Source: Planotetraspora thailandica
GTDB taxonomy: Bacteria > Actinomycetota > Actinomycetes > Streptosporangiales > Streptosporangiaceae
Assembly (NCBI RefSeq): GCF_016863335.1
Contig: NZ_BOOR01000061.1
Coordinates: 1-64,000, forward strand
DNA: 64,000 bases
Direction of reading: 5' to 3'
Shown: in pieces, positions 17,443 through 26,859 of the stretch
Numbering within the stretch: position 1 is the first letter of the stretch
How the letters are laid out: every line of letters starts with the position of its first letter
Notes under the pieces: generated by a model
Told to the model about the DNA's origin: nothing
Databases searched by the model: none
Seen by the model: only the letters and a program-made list of their open reading frames with translations
Position numbers and translations under genes: made by a program

Positions 17443-19572
17443 TCAAGTGGACGCGGAGACCACTTTCTCGGCCAGGTGGGAGGGCAGCGGCTCATACCGC
17501 AGGAAGGACCGGTGGAACATCCCGGTGCCGTGGGACATCGAGCGCAGGTCGATGGCGTACCGCGTGATCTCCAGCTCGGGCACCTCCGCCTTGACCAGCG
17601 TGCGGCCGGTGCCGACGGGCTCGGTGCCGAGCACCCTGCCTCTGCGGGAGGACAGGTCCGACATGATCGCCCCGACGTACTCGTCCGACACGAGGATCGA
17701 GACGTCGTCGACCGGCTCGAGCAGGAGCGTCGGGACCTTCGCCGCCGCCTCCTTGAGAGCGAGCTGCCCCGCGATCTGGAAGGCCATGTCGGAGGAGTCG
17801 ACCGAGTGCGCCTTGCCGTCGTACAGCGTGACCCGGATGTCGACGACCGGGTAGCCGGCGGCGACGCCGCGCTCCATCTGCGCCCGCACCCCCTTCTCCA
17901 CCGACGGGATGAACTGGCGCGGCACCACGCCGCCCACGATCTTGTCGACGAACTCCAGGCCGCCGCCGGACGGCAGGGGCTCGATCTCGAGATGGCAGAT
18001 GGCGTACTGCCCGTGGCCGCCGGTCTGCTTGACGTTGCGGCCGGTCACCTGGCACTTGCCGCTGAACGTTTCCCGCAGCGGCACGCGCAGGACGACCTTT
18101 TCGACCTCGACGCCGTGCCGTTTGGACAGCCGGTCGAGCAGCACGTCCGCGTGCGCCTCGCCCATGCACCACAACACGAGCTGCCGGGTCTCGGCGTTGT
18201 TCTCCAGCCGCAGCGTCGGGTCCTCCGCCACCAGCCGGGCCAGCGCCTGGCTCAGCTTGTCCTCGTCGGCCTTCGACCTGGCCCTGATCGCCACCGGCAG
18301 CAGCGGATCCGGCATCTCCCACGCCCGCACGAGCATCGGGGTGTCCTTGTCCGACAGCGTGTCGCCGGTCTCCGCGCGCGTCAGCTTCGCGATCGCGCAG
18401 ATGTCCCCGGCCACGCACTTGGCCAGGGGCCGCTGGGCCTTGCCGAGCGGCGAGGACAGGCTGCCCACGCGCTCGTCCACGTCGTGGTCCTCGTGCCCGC
18501 GGTCGGCCAGGCCGTGCCCGGAGACGTGCACGACCATGTCGGGCAGCAGGGTTCCGGAGAAGACCCGCACCAGACTGATCCGCCCGACATAGGGGTCGCT
18601 CGTCGTCTTGACGACCTCGGCGACCAGGGGCCCGGACGGGTCGGCCGTGAGGTTCGCCACCGGCTTGCCGTCCACCGTCATGATCTCCGGCATCGGATGC
18701 TCGAGCGGCGAGGGGAAGCCCTGGGTCACGATCTCCAGGATCTCCTCCATGCCGACGCCGGGCGCCGCCGCGAGAACCGGATGGAAGCTGCCCCGCGCGA
18801 CCGCCTTCTCCAGGTCGTCGATGAGGACCTTGGTGTCGATCTCCTCGCCGGAGAGGTAACGGTCCATCAGGGACTCGTCCTCGCTCTCCTGGATGATCCC
18901 TTCGATCAGGTCGCCGCGATACTGCTCGATGAGACCCAGCTGCCCGGGGTCCGGATCCCTCTCCGTACGACTCCCGTCGCCGTAGTCGAGGAACCTCTGG
19001 GAGAGCAGGCCGAGCAGGCCCACGCCGTCCACGGGAAGATAGAGAGGTGCGACGCCGCCGCCGAAGGCGTCCTGACACCTCGTGAGGACCTCGTCGAAGT
19101 CGGCACGCGGGTGGTCGATCTTGGTGATGACCACGGCGCGGGGCATGCCGACCAGACCGCACTCCTCCCAGAGCATCCGGGTCAGGCCGTCGACGCCCTC
19201 GGCGGCCGATATGACGAACAGGGCCGCGTCCGCCGCGCGCAGTCCCGCGCGCAGGTCGCCGACGTAGTCCGCGTAACCGGGGGTGTCGAGAAAATTGATC
19301 TTGATGCCGTTGTGCATGACAGGCGCGACCGCCAGGTTGACGGACCGCTGCTGGCGCACCTCGACCTCGTCGAAGTCGCTCACCGTGGTGCCGTCCTCGA
19401 CCCTGCCGGTGCGCTGGACGGTTCCGGTCGCCGTGAGCAGGTTCTCGACCAGAGTGGTCTTCCCCGCTCCTGAATGGCCGACCAGCACGACATTGCGCAC
19501 CATGTCCGGCCGATCGGCCGCGGGTGCTCTGCCCGCGGCTCCCGTTGTAGCGCCGGTAGATCTTTCGGCCAC
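17443..19572 (-). CDS. Elongation factor G-like GTPase (EF-G2 type)
   Basis: A 709-residue translational GTPase paralogous to EF-G. The P-loop is GHSGAGKTT near residue 33, switch 2 is DTPGYADYVG and the specificity motif is TKID; domains II-V follow. It is the diverged EF-G-like form (mycobacterial FusA2-like) rather than the translocase: it stands alone, away from rpsL/rpsG/tuf. The role of these paralogues is unsettled, with ribosome-linked stress functions proposed. The GTG at 19572 has a GGGAGG ribosome site; a longer frame to 19608 lacks one. Confidence 0.88.
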   Translation of the reverse strand: MAERSTGATTGAAGRAPAADRPDMVRNVVLVGHSGAGKTTLVENLLTATGTVQRTGRVEDGTTVSDFDEVEVRQQRSVNLAVAPVMHNGIKINFLDTPGYADYVGDLRAGLRAADAALFVISAAEGVDGLTRMLWEECGLVGMPRAVVITKIDHPRADFDEVLTRCQDAFGGGVAPLYLPVDGVGLLGLLSQRFLDYGDGSRTERDPDPGQLGLIEQYRGDLIEGIIQESEDESLMDRYLSGEEIDTKVLIDDLEKAVARGSFHPVLAAAPGVGMEEILEIVTQGFPSPLEHPMPEIMTVDGKPVANLTADPSGPLVAEVVKTTSDPYVGRISLVRVFSGTLLPDMVVHVSGHGLADRGHEDHDVDERVGSLSSPLGKAQRPLAKCVAGDICAIAKLTRAETGDTLSDKDTPMLVRAWEMPDPLLPVAIRARSKADEDKLSQALARLVAEDPTLRLENNAETRQLVLWCMGEAHADVLLDRLSKRHGVEVEKVVLRVPLRETFSGKCQVTGRNVKQTGGHGQYAICHLEIEPLPSGGGLEFVDKIVGGVVPRQFIPSVEKGVRAQMERGVAAGYPVVDIRVTLYDGKAHSVDSSDMAFQIAGQLALKEAAAKVPTLLLEPVDDVSILVSDEYVGAIMSDLSSRRGRVLGTEPVGTGRTLVKAEVPELEITRYAIDLRSMSHGTGMFHRSFLRYEPLPSHLAEKVVSAST

Positions 19573-19812
19573 GTCGCCTCCCGCATCTCGGAGCGGTCGG
19601 GACGGCAACGTCGCGCGTTCCCCGCGCCGGCCGCTCGTGCCGTCGCTTTCTGCGCCTGTGGCACCGCCTTCGCGGAGCGCGCGGGGAGGACGGCGTTCGC
19701 CTGTACGTCATCTCCTCGCGGCCTATCAGGCGCGTATTCTTCACCTTTTACCCATGTGGCGACTATCACAAGACTTCCGCCGGAATGTGCTTGTGAGCTG
19801 GGCGTGCTGTTC

Positions 19813-20439
19813 ATGGCCTACGATCGGACGGCGATGTTGAACATCCTGCGCCCCGGCGTCACCCGAGTCATGACCCCGCTGGGGCGAGTCCTTGCCCGGC
19901 TGGGGATCTCGCCCGACACCATCACGGTCATCGGAACACTCGGAGTGGCGGTCTCCGCCCTCGTTTTCTATCCCCTCGGTCACCTGTTCCTGGGGACGGT
20001 CGTCATCACCGTCTTCGTGCTCGCCGACATGCTGGACGGCGTGCTCGCCCGCATGACCGGGACGGGGAGCAGGTGGGGAGCGTTCCTCGACTCCACGCTC
20101 GACCGACTCGCCGACGCCTCGATCTTCTCCGGCCTCATCCTCCACTTCGTCCTCAAGGATGATCCGGAGATCGTCCTCGCGGGTGTCGCCCTCTTCTGCC
20201 TCGTCGCGGGATCATTGGTGTCCTACGCCAAGGCTCGGGCCGAGGGCTTGGGGATGACCGCCAACGTGGGCATCGCCGAACGGGGGGAGCGCCTCGTGGT
20301 CGCGCTGGTCGCGGCCGGGTTGTCCGGCCTCGGCGTGCCGTACGTGCTGGCGATCGGGCTGTGGCTGCTCGCGGCCGCCAGCGCGGTGACGGTCGTGCAG
20401 CGCATGGTCCACGTGTACCGACAGGCGGTGGAGAGATGA
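19813..20439 (+). CDS. pgsA: CDP-alcohol phosphatidyltransferase, probable phosphatidylinositol phosphate synthase
   Basis: A 208-residue membrane enzyme with the full CDP-alcohol phosphatidyltransferase motif D-x2-D-G-x2-A-R-x8-G-x3-D-x3-D (Asp72, Asp75, Arg80, Gly89, Asp93, Asp97) and about six hydrophobic helices. Next to patA and pimA it almost surely makes phosphatidylinositol phosphate from CDP-diacylglycerol and inositol 1-phosphate, the first step to PIM lipids, as in the mycobacterial Rv2612c cluster. The ATG at 19813 is chosen by family alignment; its ribosome site is weak, and ATG 19834 is an alternative. ATGA overlap with the next gene. Confidence 0.9.
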   Translation: MAYDRTAMLNILRPGVTRVMTPLGRVLARLGISPDTITVIGTLGVAVSALVFYPLGHLFLGTVVITVFVLADMLDGVLARMTGTGSRWGAFLDSTLDRLADASIFSGLILHFVLKDDPEIVLAGVALFCLVAGSLVSYAKARAEGLGMTANVGIAERGERLVVALVAAGLSGLGVPYVLAIGLWLLAAASAVTVVQRMVHVYRQAVER

Positions 20440-21419
20440 AAGGCGCGGACGAGCCTTCCCCCGGCTCGCGAGGCCGTACGAGCCGGGAGGCCCCGATGTC
20501 CCTCGGGGACCGCCTCGTGGCGGCGGCCTACTCGGTGGGCTGGGTGGTGGCGGGCCGGGCGCCGGAACGGCTCGCCGCGTGGGTCTTCCGCGTGCTCGCC
20601 GACCTGCTGTGGTCGCGGCGGGGCAAGTCCGTCCTGCGACTGGAGTCCAATCTGGCCAGGGTGATCGGGGCCGACCCGTCCGACGCCGCCGTCAGGGAGT
20701 TGAGCCGCGCCGGCATGCGGTCCTACTTCCGCTACTGGATGGAGGCGTTCCGGCTGCCGTCGATGAGCCGTGAGCGCATCCTGTCCGGCACCGTGGCCCC
20801 CGGCGGGCAGGCCATCTTCGACAACGTCGACAGCGGGCGCGGCGCGGTGATGGCGCTGCCCCACATGGGGAACTGGGACATGGCGGGCGCCTGGCTCGTC
20901 CACAAGGGCTACCCGTTCACCACCGTCATGGAACGGTTGAAGCCGGAGTCGCTGTACGAGCGGTTCATGGCCTACCGGGAGAACCTCGGCATGGAGGTCC
21001 TGCCCCTCACCGCCAGGGGCGGCGGCAGCGCGATGGCGTTCGGCACGCTGGCCAAGCGGCTGCGTGCGGGCCGGGCCGTGTGCCTGCCCGCCGAGCGCGA
21101 CCTGACCGACTCGGGCGTCGAGGTCGACTTCTTCGGGGCGAGGACCAGGATGGCCCCCGGACCGGCCCTCCTGGCGGTCCAGACGGGCGCCGCCCTGCTG
21201 CCGGCGATCTTGTGGTTCGAAGGCGACGGATGGGGCATCCGCATCCATGAGGAGATCCCCGTGCCCGCCGAGGGCACCCGGCAGGAGAAGGTCGCCGCGA
21301 TGACGCAGAGCCTCGCGGAGGCCTTCGAGAAGGGCATCTCCGAGCATCCGGAGGACTGGCACATGCTGCAACGCCTGTGGCTGGAGGACCTGCAGCCGCG
21401 CCACACGGGAACGCCGTGA
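20436..21419 (+). CDS. patA: Phosphatidylinositol mannoside acyltransferase
   Basis: A 327-residue LpxL/HtrB-superfamily acyltransferase close in sequence to mycobacterial PatA, which adds a palmitoyl chain to the mannose of PIM1/PIM2 at the inner membrane face. The H-x4-D catalytic pair is His143 and Asp148 in PHMGNWD, followed by TVMERLKPESLYERF and the conserved CLPAERDLTDSGVEVDFFG. It overlaps pgsA by ATGA and pimA by GTGA, so the three genes form a tight operon. The first 20 residues are not conserved, and an internal ATG at 20496 is possible. Confidence 0.93.
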   Translation: MKGADEPSPGSRGRTSREAPMSLGDRLVAAAYSVGWVVAGRAPERLAAWVFRVLADLLWSRRGKSVLRLESNLARVIGADPSDAAVRELSRAGMRSYFRYWMEAFRLPSMSRERILSGTVAPGGQAIFDNVDSGRGAVMALPHMGNWDMAGAWLVHKGYPFTTVMERLKPESLYERFMAYRENLGMEVLPLTARGGGSAMAFGTLAKRLRAGRAVCLPAERDLTDSGVEVDFFGARTRMAPGPALLAVQTGAALLPAILWFEGDGWGIRIHEEIPVPAEGTRQEKVAAMTQSLAEAFEKGISEHPEDWHMLQRLWLEDLQPRHTGTP

Positions 21420-22546
21420 AGATCGGCATCGTCTGCCCCTACACCTGGGACGTCCCTGGAGGCGTCCAGGCGCACATCCGGGACCTCGCCGAGGCGCTTC
21501 TCGCCGACGGGCACGAGGTGTCCGTCATCACTCCGGCCGCCGACGACACTCCGCTGCCGTCCTACGTGACCTCGGCGGGCCGCGCCGTGCCCGTGCCGTA
21601 CAACGGGTCGGTGGCCCGCCTGGCCTTCGGATTCCTGTCGGCCAACCGGGTGCGCAAATGGATCAGGGAGGGCCGGTTCGACGTGCTGCACGTCCACGAG
21701 CCCGCCGTGCCGTCCCTCGGCGTCCTGGCGTGCTGGGTGGCGCGCGGGCCGACGGTGGCCACCTTCCACGCGTCCTATGAGCGCTCGCGGGCCATGTCGG
21801 TGGCCGCGCCGATGCTGCAAAGCGCCCTGGAGAAGATCAACGCCAGGATCGCGGTGTCCGACGCCGCCCGTAAGACCCTTGTCGAGCATCTCGGCGGCGA
21901 CGCGGTGTTGATCCCGAACGGCGTCACCGTCGCCAGATATGCCGAGGCCGCCCCCCTGCCCGGATGGGGGCCCGACGGCAACGTCATCGGCTTCCTCGGG
22001 CGGATGGACGAGCCGCGCAAGGGGCTGCCGGTGCTCCTGGAGGCGTTCACCAAACTCGTCCCGGAACGGCCCGGCCTCCGGCTGCTCGTCGCCGGGCCGG
22101 GCGACCACGACGACGTGCTCGACCGGGTGCCCAAGCCGTACCGGGACCGGATCGGGCTTCTCGGCATGGTGAGCGAGGCCGACAAGGTGCGCGCCTACCA
22201 CTCCGTGGACGTCTTCTGCGCCCCCAACCTGGGCGGAGAAAGCTTCGGCATCGTGCTGACCGAGGCCATGTCGGCCGGGGCGCCGATCCTTGCCAGCGAC
22301 ATCCCGGCCTTCCGCCGGGTGCTCGGCGGAGGGCAGGCGGGCGCGCTGTTCACCACCGGCGACGCGGGCGCGCTGGCCGCGGAGGCCGCGCGGCTGCTCG
22401 ACGACCCGTCGCGCCGGGCCAAGCTCTCCGACGAGGCGCGCCTGGCCGTGCGCAAGTACGACTGGTCGACCGTCGCCCGCGACGTCGTGCGGGTCTACGA
22501 GACCGTGGCCCACGCCGAGACCGGAGTCGTGGAGGAGATCGCGTGA
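21416..22546 (+). CDS. pimA: Phosphatidylinositol alpha-mannosyltransferase
   Basis: A 376-residue GT4 glycosyltransferase (GT-B fold), almost the same length as mycobacterial PimA. It transfers mannose from GDP-mannose to phosphatidylinositol on the cytoplasmic membrane face. The N-terminal PYTWDVPGGVQ acceptor loop, the GFLGRMDEPRKGLPVLLEA segment and the donor-binding ESFGIVLTEAMSAGAP (E-x7-E) are all present. GTG start overlapping the patA stop; its own stop overlaps the next gene's start. Confidence 0.95.
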   Translation: MKIGIVCPYTWDVPGGVQAHIRDLAEALLADGHEVSVITPAADDTPLPSYVTSAGRAVPVPYNGSVARLAFGFLSANRVRKWIREGRFDVLHVHEPAVPSLGVLACWVARGPTVATFHASYERSRAMSVAAPMLQSALEKINARIAVSDAARKTLVEHLGGDAVLIPNGVTVARYAEAAPLPGWGPDGNVIGFLGRMDEPRKGLPVLLEAFTKLVPERPGLRLLVAGPGDHDDVLDRVPKPYRDRIGLLGMVSEADKVRAYHSVDVFCAPNLGGESFGIVLTEAMSAGAPILASDIPAFRRVLGGGQAGALFTTGDAGALAAEAARLLDDPSRRAKLSDEARLAVRKYDWSTVARDVVRVYETVAHAETGVVEEIA

Positions 22547-23094
22547 CGGCGATATCCATCCTGGGCGTCGTGCTGGCGCTGCTGGCGCTGCTGGCGCTGG
22601 CCAGCGTCTACGTCTCCTGGCGCGCCGGGCGACTCGACCGCCTCCACATCAGGCTGGAGACCGCTCAGGCCGCCCTCGACGCGGCGCTGCTGCGCCGCGC
22701 CGGGGTCAGCCTGGAGCTCGCGGGGTCACGCGTGCTCGACCCGGCGACGTCCCTCGTGCTCGCCGCCGCAGCCCACGAGGCCCGTACGGCCGGCCCCGAC
22801 GAGCGTGAGCACGCGGAGAGCGACCTGTCCAAGACGCTCAGGGCGGTCGTCGACCAGGAGAGGTTCAAGGAGAAGCTCGCCGAGCACCCCGCGGGCCCCG
22901 AATTGATCAAGGAACTCGACACGGCGGTGACCAAAGTCGTCTATTCGCGGCGGTTCTTCAACAATGCGGTCGCGGTCACCCGTACGGCACAGCGTCGCTG
23001 GCTGGCCCGCACCCTCAGACTCGCCGGGCATACCGAATATCCGCAGTTCTTCGAGATCGACGACGCACCCCCCAAGTCCTTTGCCACTGAATAG
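22543..23094 (+). CDS. LemA-like membrane-anchored protein
   Basis: A 183-residue protein with one N-terminal transmembrane helix (about residues 4-22) followed by a helical domain resembling LemA (long amphipathic helices, then RRFFNNAVAVTRTAQ and a C-terminal PQFFEIDD). The GTG start overlaps the pimA stop, so it is the fourth gene of the PIM operon; the mycobacterial cluster also has a small membrane protein here. Function unknown. Confidence 0.75.
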   Translation: MTAISILGVVLALLALLALASVYVSWRAGRLDRLHIRLETAQAALDAALLRRAGVSLELAGSRVLDPATSLVLAAAAHEARTAGPDEREHAESDLSKTLRAVVDQERFKEKLAEHPAGPELIKELDTAVTKVVYSRRFFNNAVAVTRTAQRRWLARTLRLAGHTEYPQFFEIDDAPPKSFATE

Positions 23095-23222
23095 TCTGAT
23101 TTGACTGAATGCATGGGGACATTGGAGTGGCCGCCGGTAAGCTCATGCCGTTTCATGGCATGAGGGCGTGCGACCGGGGGCGATCCGAACGTCGCGCACC
23201 CTTCATCGGGAGGTGCTGAGGG

Positions 23223-24236
23223 ATGCGGGCAGTGACGGGCTTCACGCTTGCCGTGGGGGTCGCGATCGCGGGAGCGGCATGCTCCTCCGGCGACCAGCCG
23301 GTCAGGCAACCACAGGCGGCGACGATGGGGGCCTCGCCGTTCGTGTCCCCGACGCCCACCCCGCCTCCCCTGCAGCCCTTCACGGGCCGCACGGTCTCCG
23401 CGCTCAAGCCGGTGCTGGTCGTCAAGATCGAGAACACCCACGCCGGCAAGCCCCAGATGGGCCTGCGCAGCGCCGACATCGTGTACGTCGAGCAGGTGGA
23501 GGGCGGGCTCACGCGGCTGATGGCCGTCTTCTCCTCCAAGCTCCCGAGCCAGGTGGGGCCGGTGCGCAGCGCCCGCATCTCGGACCTGCACATCATTCCG
23601 CAGTTCGGCAAGCCCGCCCTCGGCTATTCCGGCGTGCAGCCGAAGATGATCCCCTACGTCAAGAGGGCTCCGCTGTTCGACGTCTCCGACAGCGCCGCGC
23701 CCTCGGCGTACGCGCGGGTGCCGGGGCGGGTCGCACCGTACAACCTGTTCGCCAGCCCGAAGAAACTGCTGGCCAAGGCGCCGGACGCGAGCAAGGCCCG
23801 TGACATCGGCTTTGTCTTCGCCGACGAGGCGCCTGCCGGGGGAGTCCCCAAGAAGGCCTACACCGTGCGGTACCCCGCTGCCAGGTTCACCTTCACGTGG
23901 TCGGGTGCGCAGAAGCGGTGGCTGGTGACCCAGGACGGCGCCAAGGACGTGGCGGCCGAGGGAGGGCAGCAGGGGGCGCCCACGGTTGTGATCCAGTGGG
24001 TCAAGACCACGCGATCACAGTTCCATGACGTCAACGGCAGCTACACCCCTCTGGTCCAGACGGTGGGCAAGGGGACCGGCGTCGTGCTCAGGGACGGCAA
24101 GGCCTACAACATGGTGTGGTCGCGCTCCTCGGAGGCGGAGGGCACCACGTACACGACGGCCGACGGTCAGCCCATGCCGTTCGCCAGGGGACAGGTCTGG
24201 GTCGTGCTGGCGTCGAAGAAGCCCGTCGCCCCGTGA
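23223..24236 (+). CDS. DUF3048 (YerB-like) lipoprotein
   Basis: A 337-residue exported lipoprotein: the signal ends in AIAGAAC with Cys20 as lipidation site, then a Pro-rich linker (about 30-55). The DUF3048 region spans about 55-330 (VKIENTHAGKPQMGLRSADIVYVEQ, VGPVRSARISDL). Function in actinobacteria is unknown. It follows the PIM operon after a 128-base gap and probably has its own promoter. Confidence 0.85.
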   Translation: MRAVTGFTLAVGVAIAGAACSSGDQPVRQPQAATMGASPFVSPTPTPPPLQPFTGRTVSALKPVLVVKIENTHAGKPQMGLRSADIVYVEQVEGGLTRLMAVFSSKLPSQVGPVRSARISDLHIIPQFGKPALGYSGVQPKMIPYVKRAPLFDVSDSAAPSAYARVPGRVAPYNLFASPKKLLAKAPDASKARDIGFVFADEAPAGGVPKKAYTVRYPAARFTFTWSGAQKRWLVTQDGAKDVAAEGGQQGAPTVVIQWVKTTRSQFHDVNGSYTPLVQTVGKGTGVVLRDGKAYNMVWSRSSEAEGTTYTTADGQPMPFARGQVWVVLASKKPVAP

Positions 24237-24355
24237 ATCATGCACTTTGTATAAACGAGAGCCCCGAATCCTGACAGAGTGGAACGTAAGGGGATGGACT
24301 GCCCAGGACCTACGATGGAAGAGAAATCATCGGCCCGCCGACGTGAGGTAGCACC

Positions 24356-25267
24356 GTGTCCAGCAGCACCCCCGAAGTGAACGAGTCCGCCGTCGGAACC
24401 GCCCGCGTTAAGCGCGGTATGGCGGAGATGCTCAAAGGCGGGGTCATCATGGATGTCGTCACCCCGGAGCAGGCCAAGATCGCTGAGGACGCCGGAGCGG
24501 TCGCGGTCATGGCGCTCGAGCGGGTGCCCGCCGACATCCGCGCCCAGGGCGGCGTGTCCCGGATGAGCGACCCCGACATGATCGAGGGCATCATCGGCGC
24601 GGTCTCGATCCCCGTGATGGCCAAGGCCAGGATCGGCCACTTCGTCGAGGCCCAGGTGTTGCAGGCGCTGGGCGTCGACTACGTCGACGAGTCCGAGGTC
24701 CTGACCCCGGCCGACTACGCCAACCACATCGACAAGTGGCAGTTCACCGTGCCCTTCGTGTGCGGCGCCACCAACCTCGGAGAGGCGCTGCGCCGCATCA
24801 CCGAGGGCGCCGCGATGATCCGCTCCAAGGGCGAGGCCGGCACGGGCGACGTCTCCAACGCCACCACCCACATGCGGCAGATCCGCGCGGAGATCAAGCG
24901 GCTCACGTCGCTGCCCGAGGACGAGCTCTATGTCGCGGCCAAGGAGCTGCAGGCGCCGTACGAGCTGGTCGCCGAGGTGGCCAAGGCCGGGAAGCTGCCC
25001 GTCGTGCTGTTCACCGCGGGAGGCATCGCCACGCCGGCGGATGCCGCGATGATGATGCAGCTGGGCGCGGAGGGCGTGTTCGTCGGGTCGGGCATCTTCA
25101 AGTCGGGCGACCCCGCCAAGCGGGCGTCGGCGATCGTGAAGGCCACCACGTTCTACGACGACCCCGACGTCATCGCCAAGGTCTCCCGCGGCTTGGGCGA
25201 GGCCATGGTCGGCATCAACGTGGACGACATCCCCGCCCCGCACCGCCTCGCCGAACGCGGCTGGTAG
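24356..25267 (+). CDS. pdxS: Pyridoxal 5'-phosphate synthase subunit PdxS
   Basis: A 303-residue TIM-barrel subunit that makes PLP from ribose 5-phosphate, glyceraldehyde 3-phosphate and ammonia supplied by PdxT. The conserved [20 protein letters not shown], the [14 protein letters not shown] loop with the catalytic lysine and the [11 protein letters not shown] phosphate site are present. GTG start with a GAGGT ribosome site. In many actinobacteria pdxT is directly downstream; here repeat cluster 3 and a MarR gene lie between them. Confidence 0.97.
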   Translation: MSSSTPEVNESAVGTARVKRGMAEMLKGGVIMDVVTPEQAKIAEDAGAVAVMALERVPADIRAQGGVSRMSDPDMIEGIIGAVSIPVMAKARIGHFVEAQVLQALGVDYVDESEVLTPADYANHIDKWQFTVPFVCGATNLGEALRRITEGAAMIRSKGEAGTGDVSNATTHMRQIRAEIKRLTSLPEDELYVAAKELQAPYELVAEVAKAGKLPVVLFTAGGIATPADAAMMMQLGAEGVFVGSGIFKSGDPAKRASAIVKATTFYDDPDVIAKVSRGLGEAMVGINVDDIPAPHRLAERGW

Positions 25268-25345
25268 CAGGTAGCGGTAACGGCTCCTGCGTCATGAGCC
25301 ATGGGCCATGGGTAACGAGTCATGGGTCATGGTCATGGGGTAATG
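25268..25345. other. Low-complexity ATGGGTC-rich stretch
   Basis: Before cluster 3 there is an irregular short-period stretch in which ATGGG, CATGG and GTCATGG words recur (about 25294-25343). No gene is supported; probably a slippage-prone spacer. Confidence 0.4.
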
Positions 25346-25349
25346 AGGC

Positions 25350-25683
25350 GTGATCATGCAGAAGTTCGTGCGCGTATGGGTTGACGTGCCCAAACTCCGT
25401 TCGTGATCATGCAGAAGTTCGGGAAGATGTGCTCTGGCCTGCGCCGACGCCTTTCGTGATCATGCAGTTCGATCGCCTGGCCGTACGGCCGGAGCTGCAT
25501 GATCACGTTGGGCTGCGGTGCAGGCCGGGCTGTTTCCGGCGAACCTCTGCACGATCACGGTCCGTATCGGCGCAGGCCAGGGCGTTTCTGGCGAGGTTCT
25601 GCATGATCACGGCAAATGCTTCCGCAGGTCAGAGCCTTGTCCGTGAAGTTCTGCATGATCACCATCACATGGCCTGCATGATC
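25350..25683. repeat. 53-bp inverted repeat cluster 3
   Basis: Plus-orientation boxes at 25350-25368 and 25403-25421; the truncated half GTGATCATGCA at 25456-25466, followed by GTTCG, so this copy is the box with GAA deleted. The core carries the perfect palindrome GGCCGTACGGCC. TGCATGATCAC is at 25496-25506, and minus-orientation boxes at 25540-25558, 25592-25610 and 25644-25662, with an extra fragment TGCATGATC at 25675-25683. Pitch is 52-53 bp. The right edge runs into the promoter of the MarR gene. Confidence 0.92.
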
Positions 25684-25695
25684 GTGAGGGGCGGG

Positions 25696-25701
25696 TAGGG
25701 T
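25696..25701 (+). promoter_or_regulatory. Leaderless -10 box TAGGGT of the second MarR gene
   Basis: TAGGGT-N7-GTG: the hexamer ends 7 bases before the GTG at 25709, without a ribosome site. Same geometry as at apt, rarA and the Eis-like gene. Confidence 0.5.
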
Positions 25702-25708
25702 CGCGGTT

Positions 25709-26134
25709 GTGAGCACGGACGACACCCCGCGGCTGGCCGAGAGCCTCTCGACAGAACTGCGCCACATCGTGATGCTGCTCCGCCGCACCACAGCCGGGCA
25801 GCCTGTGACCGCCCAGCAGTACTCCGTTCTCGGCTCCCTTGAGGCTCTTCCGCGCCGGATGTCGGAGCTGGCGGAGGAGCACGGCGTGCAACTGCCCACG
25901 ATGAGTGTCCAGATCAACCGCCTGGAGGACGCGGGGCTCGTCGCGCGCGGCTTCGACGCCTCCGACGCTCGCGTCCGCACGGTCGAGCTGACCAGCGAGG
26001 GGAGGTCCCGGTTGCATGCCGTACGGCAGGCCAGGGTCGCCTATCTGTCCGACCGGCTCGACCGGCTCACGCCCGAGGAGCGCGAGGCGATCGCGGCGGC
26101 GCTGCCGGCTCTGGCCAAGCTCGGCCGGGGCTGA
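25709..26134 (+). CDS. MarR-family transcriptional regulator
   Basis: A 141-residue MarR protein: recognition helix region MSELAEEHGVQLPTMSVQINRLEDAGLVARG and a wing with DASDARVRTVELT. It is more acidic and shorter than the MarR protein at 4551 and not a close duplicate. It sits between pdxS and pdxT, just right of repeat cluster 3. Its effector is unknown; control of the PLP genes is possible but unproven. Confidence 0.87.
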   Translation: MSTDDTPRLAESLSTELRHIVMLLRRTTAGQPVTAQQYSVLGSLEALPRRMSELAEEHGVQLPTMSVQINRLEDAGLVARGFDASDARVRTVELTSEGRSRLHAVRQARVAYLSDRLDRLTPEEREAIAAALPALAKLGRG

Positions 26135-26259
26135 CCGGATGACGCCGGTTTGGGGCGTCGGCCGCGATGGTCATACGCTGAATCGGCCACCATGAAAGGC
26201 TCAGGCGGCGAAACGGCCGCCGGAAGGCCCCGCGAGGGCCGCCACACGAAGGGAACACC

Positions 26260-26856
26260 GTGACCGCTGCGCCGACGATCGGCGTGCTCGCCCTGCAGGG
26301 CGACGTGCGCGAGCACATCCGCGCGCTGGAGCTCGCGGGTGCGGGCGCGACGCCCGTACGTCGCCAGCGGGAGCTCGACGCGGTCGACGCGCTGGTCATC
26401 CCCGGCGGGGAGTCCACCACCATGTGGAAGCTCGCCACCACCTTCGAGCTGCTGGAACCGCTCCGGCTGCGGATCAAGGACGGCATGCCCGCCTACGGCT
26501 CCTGCGCCGGCATGATCATGCTGGCCGACCGCATCGAGGACGGCATCGAGGGGCAGCAGACGATCGGCGGCATCGACATGGTGGTGCGCCGCAACGCGTT
26601 CGGCCGGCAGGTCGACTCCTTCGAGGAGGACCTCGACTTCGCCGGGCGCGGGCGGATGCGCGCAGTCTTCATCCGGGCGCCCTGGGTCGAGTCCGTCGGC
26701 CCAGACGTCGAGGTGCTGGGCCGCACCCACGGCCAACCTGGGGATAGGATCGTCGCGGTCCGTCAGGGACCTCTGCTCGCGACGTCCTTCCACCCGGAGC
26801 TGACCGGGGACGCGCGGGTTCATTCGTATTTTGTCGAAATGGTGAGGGAGCTCTAG
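26260..26856 (+). CDS. pdxT: Pyridoxal 5'-phosphate synthase glutaminase subunit PdxT
   Basis: A 198-residue class I glutaminase that feeds ammonia to PdxS. The triad is Cys82 (GSCAGM), His178 and Glu180 (SFHPELT); the PGGESTT oxyanion segment is present. GTG start with a GAAGGG ribosome site. The YebC gene begins 3 bases after its stop, so pdxT and YebC are co-transcribed. Confidence 0.96.
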   Translation: MTAAPTIGVLALQGDVREHIRALELAGAGATPVRRQRELDAVDALVIPGGESTTMWKLATTFELLEPLRLRIKDGMPAYGSCAGMIMLADRIEDGIEGQQTIGGIDMVVRRNAFGRQVDSFEEDLDFAGRGRMRAVFIRAPWVESVGPDVEVLGRTHGQPGDRIVAVRQGPLLATSFHPELTGDARVHSYFVEMVREL

Positions 26857-26859
26857 GCG

